Positions 39,140 through 48,398 of a DNA stretch of 64,000 nt are shown in pieces. This stretch comes from Acidipropionibacterium sp. Its GTDB lineage: Bacteria; Actinomycetota; Actinomycetes; Propionibacteriales; Propionibacteriaceae. The stretch spans positions 310,001 through 374,000 of the forward strand of contig JALCLH010000002.1 in the NCBI GenBank assembly GCA_022647765.1, in the 5' to 3' direction. The notes under the pieces are model-generated. The model saw only the letters and a program-made list of their open reading frames with translations, did not search any database and was not told where the DNA came from. Position 1 is the first letter of the stretch; every line of letters starts with the position of its first letter. Position numbers and translations under genes: made by a program.

Positions 39140-39173
39140 CTTTGGCCGTCACCGCGGCCGCGTCTCTGCGCAC

Positions 39174-39210
39174 CCTCGGGCCCCGCTCTGTTCTCCAGCG
39201 GGGCCCGAGG
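39174..39210 (+). terminator. GC-rich hairpin, probable pyc terminator
   Basis: A perfect 14-pair stem CCTCGGGCCCCGCT/AGCGGGGCCCGAGG with a 9-base loop. There is no T-run after it, so termination efficiency is uncertain. Confidence 0.55.
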
Positions 39211-39233
39211 TATGTCCGGGTGCGCCTCAGCAT

Positions 39234-39354
39234 GGTCCCGATCACTCCCGAAAGGCCATGTTTCTGCACTCTCGGTGCCCAAAAGGGGCCTTGCGGGAGT
39301 GATCGGGACCCTCCGACCCAGGTACACCGGGCCTATTGGGAGTGATTGGGACCA
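39234..39354. repeat. Palindromic intergenic repeat, copy 3, plus a half copy
   Basis: The inverted repeat 39234-39310 has arms GGTCCCGATCACTCCC, and its reverse strand shares GTGCAGAAACATGGC with copy 1. A lone arm, GGGAGTGATTGGGACCAC, follows at 39337-39354. No gene is recognisable between pyc and the IS at 39433. Confidence 0.8.
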
Positions 39355-39432
39355 CAACGAGGCGCCTCGTGGCACTGGCAGGGGCCGGCCCTGTGATGTG
39401 GGGAGTCGGGATCCGGGTCCCAGGGATGCTAG

Positions 39433-41112
39433 CCTGGGTATTTCATCGTTGAGTGCCCGGGCCCTCGCCCAAGAGTAGATGAAGGTGCTCCTGACTTGGC
39501 AGGATAGGGCTTGTTGAGAGTACCAATCCGTCAAGGTCGAGGAGCACCTTCATGGTGAAGAGTACCGGCTCGTACCCGCGTGTCCATGTCGATACCGCGC
39601 CGGTGGCTGCTGTCGGCCAGGCCGGTGGCATCCTGCTGGTCGAGACGATCCGCGCCGCCGGCCTGGACCGAGACCTGTCGGCGGCCCTGGCCCGGTGGGT
39701 CAAACCGTGGGCGACCCATGATCCGGGCAAGATCCTGTGCGATCTGGCCCTGTCGTTGGCGACCGGAGGTGACTGCCTGTCCGACCTGGCCCAGATCCGC
39801 GCCGAGCCCGGCATCTACGGGCCGGTGGCCTCCGATCCCACGGTGTCCCGGCTGATGAGCCTGCTGGGCGCTGACGCCGACCGGGCCGAGAAAGCCATTG
39901 CGAAGGCCCGCAAGACGGCCCGCGCCAGGGTGTGGGCCCTGGCCGGAACTCACGCCCCTGACGCTCACCTCTCGGCGGCTGATCCGTTGATCATCGATGT
40001 GGATGCGACCCTGGTCACCGCCCATTCCGAGAAGGAGGAGGCGGCGCCGACGTTCAAGAAGGGCTTCGGCCATCACCCGTTGTGCGCGTTCATCGACCAC
40101 GGTCGGACCGGCTCGGGTGAGGCTGCGGTGATCATGTTGCGCCCCGGCAACGCCGGGTCGAACACGGCCGCCGACCACAAGACGGTGATCCGCCAGGCGC
40201 TGGACCAGGCCGGGGTCGGGTCGCGGCCCGGCCGCACAGTCCTGGTGCGTATCGACGGGGCAGGATCGACCCACCAGACTCTCGCCGAACTGATGCGCCG
40301 CCGGGTCTCGTACTCGGTCGGGTTCACTCTTCCCGCCGACACCCCAGACCTCTATCAGAAGATCCCCGAGGATGTGTGGACCCCCGCCTATGACACCGAC
40401 GGGAACATCCGTGACGGGGCCGACGTGGCCGAGTTCACCGGGCTGTTGGACCTGACGGGCTGGCCTGAGGGTATGCGGATCATCGTGCGCCGGGAACGCC
40501 CGCATGCGGGGGCTGAGCTGCGGTTCGATGATGTGGACGGCTACCGCCTGACCGCGTTCGCCACCAATGCGACGAAGGGTCAGTTGCCGGATTTGGAGGT
40601 GCGGCACCGTCGGCGGGCCCGGTGCGAGGACCGGATCCGCAACGCCAAGGACACGGGGCTGGTGAACCTGCCGTTGTATGGGTTCGGGCCCAACCGGATC
40701 TGGTGCCAGATCGTGGCGATGGCCGCCGATCTGATCGCGTGGATGGGACTGCTGGCCCACCCGCAGGAGGCGGTGCGCAGGTGGGAGCCGAAGAAGCTGC
40801 GGCACCGGCTGTTCGTGGTGCCGGCGACGATCGCCCGGAGTGGGCGGCGGGTGGTGTTGCACATTTCGGATCGGCATCGCTGGGCGGCCACGGTCGTGGG
40901 GGCGGTGCTCGCGATGCGCGGGCTGCCGGCCCCGGCCGGGTAGGTCGTCGGCCTGGCTTCTGTTCGCCTTCGACCTGGAGACCTTCGGTGTGGACCGCCC
41001 GACCCCCGCAGCGTGATGCGGCGGATCGTCATGTTCTTCTGGCAGAATCGGGCGTATTACCGGCGGCACGGCCGTCGGGCGATGACCGGCCCCGACCGAT
41101 GAAAGATCGAGG
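39433..41112 (+). mobile_element. IS1380-family insertion sequence, intact copy
   Basis: The 1680-base element has imperfect terminal inverted repeats CCTGGGTATTTCATCG and the complement of CGATGAAAGATCGAGG. CTAG flanks both ends (39429-39432, 41113-41116), a likely 4-base target duplication. A related copy at 56582-59809 has the same orientation. Confidence 0.88.
39552..40943 (+). CDS. IS1380-family transposase
   Basis: This 463-residue DDE transposase appears intact. Candidate acidic residues lie in LIIDVDATLVTAHSEKE, VLVRIDGAGST and a later HRRRARCEDRIRNAKDTG segment carrying the family's Glu. The N-terminal part recognises DNA ends. It moves the element by cut-and-paste. It has an ATG behind AGGAGCACC and lies 119 bases inside the left end. 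Confidence 0.9.
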   Translation: MVKSTGSYPRVHVDTAPVAAVGQAGGILLVETIRAAGLDRDLSAALARWVKPWATHDPGKILCDLALSLATGGDCLSDLAQIRAEPGIYGPVASDPTVSRLMSLLGADADRAEKAIAKARKTARARVWALAGTHAPDAHLSAADPLIIDVDATLVTAHSEKEEAAPTFKKGFGHHPLCAFIDHGRTGSGEAAVIMLRPGNAGSNTAADHKTVIRQALDQAGVGSRPGRTVLVRIDGAGSTHQTLAELMRRRVSYSVGFTLPADTPDLYQKIPEDVWTPAYDTDGNIRDGADVAEFTGLLDLTGWPEGMRIIVRRERPHAGAELRFDDVDGYRLTAFATNATKGQLPDLEVRHRRRARCEDRIRNAKDTGLVNLPLYGFGPNRIWCQIVAMAADLIAWMGLLAHPQEAVRRWEPKKLRHRLFVVPATIARSGRRVVLHISDRHRWAATVVGAVLAMRGLPAPAG

Positions 41113-41135
41113 CTAGTGGAACACCGAACGCCCTC

Positions 41136-44100
41136 ATGAATCCATCGACGATCTCAGCCCCACCCAGGCCGAGGCCGTCCACTACCCTGCAAGAAGCCAT
41201 CTCCGCCCGACCGGGTAGAGACAACAACCCGGAGTCTCCGAAGACACCGGGGAGGCTCAGCCTTCCGGATGGACAGCGTAGGAACCCACCATCTTCAGGG
41301 GACTTCGACGCCTATCCGGTCACCCTCTTCCACACCTCAACTGTGAAGAGCCAGCTTGACTGGTATAAGGGTGTCATGACTGGATTGATCGTGCTCAAGG
41401 TCGCGACAGAAATCGTGAAACTTGTCCTGCGCCTATCGGGGCAGGGCAAGTATGTTGATACGTTCGAGACTGCCGATAAGATGAGAGGAATTATCGAAAG
41501 TAAACCAGTCGCTGACGTACGGAATCGATTACAGCATCGACTAAATCAGTGCGGGGAACTTCCAGATTTTGAATCTGTCGATTGGGAATTAGCAGAATCC
41601 AGTGTTGCAGATTTACTTCGAAGCACCGCATTTAATTCAACCTACCTAGTAGCAGACGTTGACGAAGTCAAACAACAACTTGAGCTTTCTGGAGCAGAGA
41701 AGCGAAAGCATCTAGAATCACGCGCTCGGGAGTGGTTTGATATGATTCTAGAGGCTTCTCTGCACGTCATGGTCGACGAAGAGATGGCGGATCCAGGGTT
41801 TACGAATAGAGCTCTAGAATGGATAATGGAATCAGTAGCTGAGATAAGGCGTGATCAGCATTCGATAGGCGAGAGAATCAACGACCTACCGAATCTCGTA
41901 TATAATGTTCCGGCTGCGCCTAAAGCTCGGGCATATCGGAACTCAATTCGATACCTGGCCGTCGCTGATAACTTTAGAGATTCCGATCGAAGAAGTATAG
42001 ATCAATTTATTCGTTCCGAGGACAGTTGGTGGTGGTGGAAAGCCGATCCATGGGCTGGGAAGACAGCGTTCATGGCTGATCTTGCTGTGCATCCTCCGGT
42101 TGGTGTAGATACGGCGATCGCCATTACGATTCGATATGAACCGGCGAGCAATGATTGCGAATGCTTTCTTGAACATATTATTCCGCAACTCGCGGTCATT
42201 TCTGGGAATGACTTTGTGGACCTCAGAAATACGCGGACCATTGTTCGAGAGCTCGAAGTATTCCGTCGTCTGCTGACACAAGCTGGTGAGACTTGTATTC
42301 GCAATCAACGTACGCTTCTATTACTGGTAGATGGTCTTGATGAGGATATCAGCAAGGCTGATCTGACGGCATCGATTGCTGCGGTATTGCCATCTGATCC
42401 TCCGCCAGGGGTGAAGATCTTGGTCTCCTCTCGGAACCTTCCTTCTCTCAGGGTTCCATATGGACACGCGCTGAGCGATGATCGATTTTCTCATGTGCTG
42501 ACCCCCTCACCTGGGGCGCAGGTTAACAAGCGGCAGGCCTACGATGAGATTCGTTCAATGTGGGTTGAGGGTCCCGGAAGACTTGGAAAAGATTTACTCT
42601 GTCTTTGTGCTAGCGCTGGAGGTATGCTCACTGTCACTGACTTAGCTGAGTTGGTGTCGCTGCACGAAGCGCGTGAGATCGACAGAATAGATGTCGAAAC
42701 TATTCTCGACAGCAGATCGAGCCGGGTGTTTAATCGAGTACACCAGCCGGATGGGAATTTTGGGTTTCGCATTGGCCATGAGACTCTAGAGTCTCTTGTT
42801 ATTGAGAGTCTTGATCCAAGGTATTCTGAGTGTGGAGTCGTTGATGGCGAATCAAGGGCACGTCATCGTTCTAGCGTACTCCAGCCCTGGGTCAATACAA
42901 TTCATGCGTGGATGGCGAAATTCTCAGAACGAGACTGGCCGGCCGGAACTCCGCAATTCGCTGGAGAGTCTTACTTCCTGCTTCTAAAGCAATCCCAAAG
43001 CTATGACCTCATGAGTGTTTTAGCGGCTGACATACATCGACACAGGTGGCTTCGCAGGGAGACTGGAAGCAATTACGAAACGATATCAGAAATTCGCGCC
43101 GCCCTTGAGGCGGGTTCAAAACGTGATGGTGCGAGTCTTGATCGACAAGTTCGATTGTCGGTGCTTCTTCATGCGATGAAGGTCCGAAACGACGACATGC
43201 CTTTGCGGCTGTTCGAAGTGTGGGGAAAACTGGATATGTGGACTCATGGCCGAGATGTAGCATTGACAATCGAAGGCTCTAATCGGCGGGCTGAAGCCAT
43301 GAGTAGGCTTTCTAGATCGTTGGCGCCAGATGATTGGGAACATGCTTTAGAGCTCGCGGAGATGATCGATGATCCGGCTAAGCAGAGTATCGTCCTATGT
43401 CTCGTTGCTAAGACGCTGAGAGTGATCGATCCCGAGAGAGCCGCGCACGTGGTTGAGCGTATTCGCTGCGTTGCTGAACGAATCAGTGAGGTTTTCCTCC
43501 GGGTGATCGTTCTTTGTCGGGCCGCTGAGGTACTTGCAGCGGTCGATCACGAAATGGCCGTGGCTGTGGCGAGACATGCTGATGGCCTAGCGATGAAGAT
43601 TGGGGATCCATGTGTTAGGGCAGACGCTACTGCACGGATTGCGGAGGTGCTAGTGGGGATCGATCTCACGCAGGCCAGACGGGTGATCGAGCGTGCCGTG
43701 GGCGATGCGGGCAATGTTGGAGACCTAGACCAGCGCCTCAACGTGCAGTGTCGGATAGCTGAAGTGATGGTGGGAATCGACCGCGGACGGGCCGTGCAGG
43801 TGGCCGACCGCACCGTCGAGGATACGGCGATGATCAGTGACCTGTATCGGCGTGTGAAGGTCCTTTCACAGGTTGCCCAGCTACTGAAGGGGGTGTCTTT
43901 CGGAAACGCCGTTGAGGTGGCCAAACGTGCGGAAGACGTCGCTGGGGCTATTGGGAACCTCCCTCAGCGGGCAGTTGGACTTTCTATGGTTGCGATGGCG
44001 TTGGTAGAGGTTGATCCCGAACGGGCCAAAAAGGTGGCCAACCGCGCCGTTGAAATCGCGGAGACGATTGGGGACGCCAGCTGGAAAGCGGAGGCTGGGG

Positions 44101-46391
44101 CGCGGGTTGCGGAGGCGTTGGTAGAGGTTGATCCCGAACAGGCCAAGGAGGTGGCCAACCGCGCCGTTGAAATCGCGGAGACGATCCCTGCGCCGTATGA
44201 GAGGGATATGGTTCTGGATCGGATTGGTGAAGTATTGGTGAGGATTGATCCCGATCGCGCGGTAAAGGTTGCGACGATGATGATCAGCCCGTATGAGACG
44301 ACGAAGCTTTTGGGTGAGGTTGCGATGGCGTTGGTAGAGGTTGATCCCGAACGGGCCAAAAAGGTGGCCAACCGCGCCGTTGAAATCGCGGAGACGATTG
44401 GGGACGCCAGCTGGAAAGCGGAAGCTGGGGCGCGGGTTGCGGAGGCGTTGGTAGAGGTTGATCCCGAACAGGCCAAGGAGGTGGCCAACCGCGCCGTTGA
44501 AATCGCGGAGACGATCCCTGCGCCGTATGAGAGGGATATGGTTCTGGATCGGATTGGTGAAGTATTGGTGAGGATTGATCCCGATCGCGCGGTAAAGGTT
44601 GCGACGATGATGATCAGCCCGTATGAGACGACGAAGCTTTTGGGTGAGGTTGCGATGGCGTTGGTAGAGATTGATCCCGATCGCGCGGTGACGGTTACGA
44701 CGATGATGAGCAGCCCGTATGAGACGACGAAGATTTTGGGTCAGGTTGCGATGGCGTTGGTAGAGGTTGATCCCGAACAGGCCAAGGAGGTGGCCAAACG
44801 TGCGGAAGACGTCGCTGGGGCTATTGGGAACCTCCCTCAGCGGGCAGTTGGACTGTCTATGGTTGCGATGGCGTTGGTAGAGATTGATCCCGAACAGGCC
44901 AAGGAGGTGGCCAACCGCGCCGTTGAGATCGTGGAGACGATTGGGGACGCCAGCTGGAAAGCGGAGGCTGGGGCGCGGGTTGCGGAGGCGTTGGTAGAGG
45001 TTGATCCCGAACAGGCCAAGGAGGTGGCCATCCGCGTCGTTGAGCTATCAGGAACAATTCCGGACCATAGTTGGCGGTCGTCTGCCCTGGAATCGGTTGG
45101 CGCTCCGGGGCTCTTGGGTCGAGCTATCAAGGTGTTGACAAGGATCGATCTCGAGAGTGCTGTGGACCTTGCGGCGACGATCCCGGACCCGGGTCGGCGG
45201 GCGGAGGCCACGGCGAAGCTTGTCGAGGTGCTGGCGAAGATAAACCCAGAGCACGCTATAGACATCGCGGAGACGATCTCAAGCCGGTACAGGAGGGCGC
45301 AGTCATTGAGCCAGGTTGCGGAGGTGCTGGCGAAGTTTGATCCCGAACAGGCCAAGAAGGTGGCCGACCGCGCCGCCAAGGTTGCGGAGACGATCTCAAG
45401 CCGGTACAGGAGGGCGCAGTCATTGAGCCAGGTTGCGGAGGTGCTGGCGAAGTTTGATCCCGAGCGGGCCAAGAAGGTGGCCATCCGCGCCGCCAAGGTT
45501 GCGGCGACGATCCCGAACCCGGGTCGGCGGGCGGAGGCCACGGCGAAGCTTGTCGAGGTGCTGGCGAAGATAAACCCAGAGCACGCTATAGACATCGCGG
45601 AGACGATCTCAAGCCGGTACAGGAGGGCGCAGTCATTGAGCCAGGTTGCGGAGGTGCTGGCGAAGTTTGATCCCGAACAGGCCAAGAAGGTGGCCGACCG
45701 CGCCGCCAAGGTTGCGGAGACGATCTCAAGCCGGTACAGGAGGGCGCAGTCATTGAGCCAGGTTGCGGAGGTGCTGGCGAAGTTTGATCCCGAGCGGGCC
45801 AAGAAGGTGGCCATCCGCGCCGCCAAGGTTGCGGCGACGATCCCGAACCCGGGTCGGCGGGCGGAGGCCACGGCGAAGGCTGTCGAGGTGCTGGCGAAGT
45901 TTGATCCCGAGCGGGCCAAGAAGGTGGCCGACCGCGCCGCCAAGGTTGCGGCGACGATCCCGGACCCGGGTCGGCGGGCGGAGGCCACGGCGAAGCTTGT
46001 CGAGGTGTTGGCGAAGTTTGATCCCGACCGGGCAGCTGGGGTTGCGGCGACGATCCCGGACCCGGGTCGGCGGGCGGAGGCCACGGCGAAGCTTGTCGAG
46101 GTGCTGGCGAAGATTAACCCAGAGCACGCTGGCGCCATCGCGCAGACGATCGTGGACCCCGACAAGAAAGCCGAATCCTATATCCGTACGGCTTCGGCTC
46201 TACTCAGTCTGAAGGACCCGTCTCAAGCGGATATGACTTCAGCGAGGCGTCTGATGTTCCAAGTGCTAAGTGAAGGGCATTGGCTTCCCTGTCTTTCTGT
46301 TCTGAGCAAGCTCGATCAGGAAGCCATACTATCCGCGGCATCAGCGTTCTTGGCCATCAGTTCTCACAGCGATGTTCTTGTTGATCCGTGA
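41136..46391 (+). CDS. NACHT/STAND-like P-loop NTPase with C-terminal helical repeats
   Basis: This 1751-residue protein has an unrecognised N-terminal domain (about 1-290). An NTPase domain follows with the degenerate Walker A ADPWAGKTAF (near 306) and the NACHT-style Walker B TLLLLVDGLDED (near 400). From about residue 730 a long array of 31-39-residue helical repeats of the form (A)EVLxxxDPExAxxVAxxAxxIAxTI. Such STAND proteins sense a ligand through the repeats and trigger an N-terminal effector; many bacterial ones act against phage. The N-terminal half is far more AT-rich than the genome, indicating transfer. The ATG at 41136 is 20 bases past the IS target site with no clear ribosome site; ATG 41376 is an alternative start, so the IS may have cut the true 5' end. 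Confidence 0.75.
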   Translation: MNPSTISAPPRPRPSTTLQEAISARPGRDNNPESPKTPGRLSLPDGQRRNPPSSGDFDAYPVTLFHTSTVKSQLDWYKGVMTGLIVLKVATEIVKLVLRLSGQGKYVDTFETADKMRGIIESKPVADVRNRLQHRLNQCGELPDFESVDWELAESSVADLLRSTAFNSTYLVADVDEVKQQLELSGAEKRKHLESRAREWFDMILEASLHVMVDEEMADPGFTNRALEWIMESVAEIRRDQHSIGERINDLPNLVYNVPAAPKARAYRNSIRYLAVADNFRDSDRRSIDQFIRSEDSWWWWKADPWAGKTAFMADLAVHPPVGVDTAIAITIRYEPASNDCECFLEHIIPQLAVISGNDFVDLRNTRTIVRELEVFRRLLTQAGETCIRNQRTLLLLVDGLDEDISKADLTASIAAVLPSDPPPGVKILVSSRNLPSLRVPYGHALSDDRFSHVLTPSPGAQVNKRQAYDEIRSMWVEGPGRLGKDLLCLCASAGGMLTVTDLAELVSLHEAREIDRIDVETILDSRSSRVFNRVHQPDGNFGFRIGHETLESLVIESLDPRYSECGVVDGESRARHRSSVLQPWVNTIHAWMAKFSERDWPAGTPQFAGESYFLLLKQSQSYDLMSVLAADIHRHRWLRRETGSNYETISEIRAALEAGSKRDGASLDRQVRLSVLLHAMKVRNDDMPLRLFEVWGKLDMWTHGRDVALTIEGSNRRAEAMSRLSRSLAPDDWEHALELAEMIDDPAKQSIVLCLVAKTLRVIDPERAAHVVERIRCVAERISEVFLRVIVLCRAAEVLAAVDHEMAVAVARHADGLAMKIGDPCVRADATARIAEVLVGIDLTQARRVIERAVGDAGNVGDLDQRLNVQCRIAEVMVGIDRGRAVQVADRTVEDTAMISDLYRRVKVLSQVAQLLKGVSFGNAVEVAKRAEDVAGAIGNLPQRAVGLSMVAMALVEVDPERAKKVANRAVEIAETIGDASWKAEAGARVAEALVEVDPEQAKEVANRAVEIAETIPAPYERDMVLDRIGEVLVRIDPDRAVKVATMMISPYETTKLLGEVAMALVEVDPERAKKVANRAVEIAETIGDASWKAEAGARVAEALVEVDPEQAKEVANRAVEIAETIPAPYERDMVLDRIGEVLVRIDPDRAVKVATMMISPYETTKLLGEVAMALVEIDPDRAVTVTTMMSSPYETTKILGQVAMALVEVDPEQAKEVAKRAEDVAGAIGNLPQRAVGLSMVAMALVEIDPEQAKEVANRAVEIVETIGDASWKAEAGARVAEALVEVDPEQAKEVAIRVVELSGTIPDHSWRSSALESVGAPGLLGRAIKVLTRIDLESAVDLAATIPDPGRRAEATAKLVEVLAKINPEHAIDIAETISSRYRRAQSLSQVAEVLAKFDPEQAKKVADRAAKVAETISSRYRRAQSLSQVAEVLAKFDPERAKKVAIRAAKVAATIPNPGRRAEATAKLVEVLAKINPEHAIDIAETISSRYRRAQSLSQVAEVLAKFDPEQAKKVADRAAKVAETISSRYRRAQSLSQVAEVLAKFDPERAKKVAIRAAKVAATIPNPGRRAEATAKAVEVLAKFDPERAKKVADRAAKVAATIPDPGRRAEATAKLVEVLAKFDPDRAAGVAATIPDPGRRAEATAKLVEVLAKINPEHAGAIAQTIVDPDKKAESYIRTASALLSLKDPSQADMTSARRLMFQVLSEGHWLPCLSVLSKLDQEAILSAASAFLAISSHSDVLVDP
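43989..44648 (+). repeat. 330-bp tandem duplication, block A of the NACHT repeats
   Basis: Units 43989-44318 and 44319-44648 differ, by eye, at one silent base (GAG/GAA). Each encodes 110 residues, three helical sub-repeats. Divergent continuation follows to about 45055. In frame, so the protein is lengthened without disruption. Confidence 0.9.
45171..45830 (+). repeat. 330-bp tandem duplication, block B of the NACHT repeats
   Basis: Units 45171-45500 and 45501-45830 are identical by eye except GGAC/GAAC near the start. The unit content differs from block A (SSRYRRAQSLSQVAEVLAKF repeats), but the period is again exactly 330. Partial units continue to about 46130. Confidence 0.9.
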
Positions 46392-46483
46392 ATATCATTC
46401 TGATACTTGCCAAGCTAAACGTGCAAGAAGGATGACCGATTCGGCCCAGGGGCGGTGGTGATATTAACGTCGAGGAATCACGC

Positions 46484-46608
46484 TCATCGCATTTGAGGGT
46501 GCCGGAGCCGGGGTCTGAAACCTCCCGTCTCGAGCAACGACCTGGCGATGTAGTTGGTCAGGTTGCGGAACCCGATCGGGAATCCACGTAGGTGTTCCAG
46601 CATGCCAT
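46484..46608 (-). pseudogene. ISL3-type transposase C-terminal fragment
   Basis: The reverse strand encodes EHLRGFPIGFRNLTNYIARS followed by LLETGGFRPRL, the end of actinobacterial ISL3-type transposases. It appears to be the continuation of the fragment at 47080-47270, interrupted by later insertions. Confidence 0.6.
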
Positions 46609-46625
46609 TGAATATCCTATGTTTG

Positions 46626-46775
46626 TCAAGTCGTAAGCTGGGCGCGGGCGGTGGTGTTGAGGCATCGGCGAATCCCGCGGAGAGTGCATCCCTCGGCGGT
46701 GCGGCGCTCGACGTAGGCGCGGGCGTGGGTATCCACGCCGATGACCAACGGGTGGGTATGCGCGACGATAGCCAT
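46626..46775 (-). pseudogene. IS110-family transposase remnant with internal deletion
   Basis: A 49-residue frame joins an IS110 N-terminus (AIVAHTHPLVIGVDTHAR) directly to a C-terminal segment (AYVERRTAEGCTLRGIRRCL). The whole catalytic middle is gone, so it cannot be active. The stretch 46776-47079 shows nothing else recognisable. Confidence 0.6.
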
Positions 46776-47079
46776 GGCGATCGACGTTCCTCTCTTCAAG
46801 AACGGAACAGAGTCACGGTCGCTGAGCGGCCGGCACCGGTCCGGGAAGAGGTCACTTCGGGATGAATCTGTGATGGGCCACGACCCGCAAGGGTCGGGCA
46901 GTCTCCTGATGAGGTCACCAAGGTGATCCTGATGGTGTCGGCCGCGCCGATCAGAGCGGATAGTTCAACGGAAAGTCACCGCAGTATCGGGCCAATCGCT
47001 TCGAGAGCCCCACCCGAGTTAGAACGACCAACATCCATCCTGACCAGCCAGTCCCAGACCAGCAGAATCCAGACTCACA

Positions 47080-47270
47080 GATCGCCTCGGTGGGGCCGTT
47101 GGAGGTGTGCGGGTGATCTCGAAGTAGGCCAGCACGTCGACGGCCCGCTTGGTGAGGGTCCTGCCCAAGGTGATGATCTCGACGAGCGACTTCGGGGCCC
47201 CGGTGCCGACCGAGGCGATCAGCTTCTTCATCAGTTCACCCCTCTTTGGCGCGGTCGGGCTTGAGGTTGA
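47080..47270 (-). pseudogene. ISL3-type transposase internal fragment
   Basis: The reverse strand reads MKKLIASVGTGAPKSLVEII then TLGRTLTKRAVDVLAYFEITRT, the region before the ISL3 C-terminus. The homology ends near 47100; an unrelated sequence follows. It matches the lost part of the fragment at 46484. Confidence 0.6.
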
Positions 47271-47318
47271 CCCCGAGCCGTCTTGACGGGTTTCCTTGTC
47301 GGGGATCTGCCGAAGAGG

Positions 47319-47542
47319 ATGTCCTCGATGGGTACTACGAAGAAGCGGAAGAGTTACACCCCGGAGTATCGGCGTGAAGCCGCGCATCTGGTGATCGATA
47401 ACGGTCGGACGATCACTGACCATTGAAGACTGATCTGGTCGAGGACGTCATACGGCAAGCCGTCGCGCTGCGCGGCTACGTGCATCGGCAAGGTCATGTT
47501 CCACGCTGACAGGGGCTGTCACTACACCACCGCCGGCTGAGC
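47319..47542 (+). pseudogene. IS3-family element remnants
   Basis: The ATG at 47328 starts TKKRKSYTPEYRREAAHLVI, an IS3 OrfA start, but stops at 47426. Beyond it, KVMFHADRGCHYTTA near 47490-47540 resembles the OrfB catalytic segment. Heavily deleted. Confidence 0.6.
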
Positions 47543-47681
47543 CCCGGGCACCCGACAAGTCGGAGATCGACCGTGAGTCGATTGGGGTATACCCCGATAG
47601 ACACTCCCCCGACCCACGCAAACACGCGTCCAACTATGCCGATTTGAGACGTAATGGACGGATCTGTCGTAGGGTCTAGGC

Positions 47682-48257
47682 ATGAATGGACATCTGGGGC
47701 AGACCGTCGGCTACGTCAGGGTCTCGACCACCGACCAGAACCCGGCACGACAACTGGAAGCCATCGGCCAGGTTGATCGGCTCTTCACCGAGAAGATCTC
47801 GGCCAGGACCACCGACCGGCCCCAGTTGCAGGCCATGCTCGCCTACGTGCGTGCCGGTGATGTGGTGAGGGTGAAGTCCCCCGACCGGCTCGCCCGATCC
47901 ACCACCGACCTCCTCACCCTGGTCAACCAGCTCAAGAACAACGACGTCCAAATCGAGTTCGTCGACCAGCCCGCCCTGAACACCGACTCACCCCAGGGTG
48001 AGTTCATGCTCACCATCCTGGGCGCAGTGGCCCAACTGGAACGGGCCACCATCAGGGAACGCCAAGCCGAAGGCATCGCCCTGGCCAAGCAGCGAGGCGT
48101 CTACAACCGGACCCCGAAACTCTCACCCGACCAGATCGAGCTGGCCCGCCAACGCATCGCCGACGGCGTTCCCAAAACCGTCATCGCCCGAGACCTCAAC
48201 GTCTCCCGGCAAACCCTCTACACCGCCTTGGCCAGCCAGGGTTCCTACTGCCGGTAA
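47682..48257 (+). CDS. Serine recombinase, resolvase/invertase family
   Basis: The 191-residue protein has the full small serine recombinase layout. The catalytic Ser is in VGYVRVSTTDQNP, the conserved VKSPDRLARSTTDL follows, then GEFMLTILGAVAQLERATI and a C-terminal helix-turn-helix (VPKTVIARDLNVSRQTLY). It could resolve cointegrates or invert DNA. The 35-base stretch upstream has no clear res site. No Tn3-type transposase accompanies it here, so it may be an orphan left by a transposon. Confidence 0.87.
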   Translation: MNGHLGQTVGYVRVSTTDQNPARQLEAIGQVDRLFTEKISARTTDRPQLQAMLAYVRAGDVVRVKSPDRLARSTTDLLTLVNQLKNNDVQIEFVDQPALNTDSPQGEFMLTILGAVAQLERATIRERQAEGIALAKQRGVYNRTPKLSPDQIELARQRIADGVPKTVIARDLNVSRQTLYTALASQGSYCR

Positions 48258-48398
48258 GAACACACCGACGCCGTCCATCGCTAAGTGACTTCAGAGAGAG
48301 TCAGGCAGCACAGGTTCGAGACCCAGGTCGAGGTTCACAAACCAGTCGATGGATAGTTATGAGCGAGGAGGGCACCTCAGGACGTTATTCATCGGTGA

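Noticed and set aside
43989..46130. CRISPR-like or noncoding tandem repeats
   Set aside because: The repeats are in frame within one open reading frame, and the 330-base units encode regular helical repeats.
46626..46775. Functional small protein in the IS debris
   Set aside because: Its sequence is an in-frame join of the two ends of an IS110 transposase.
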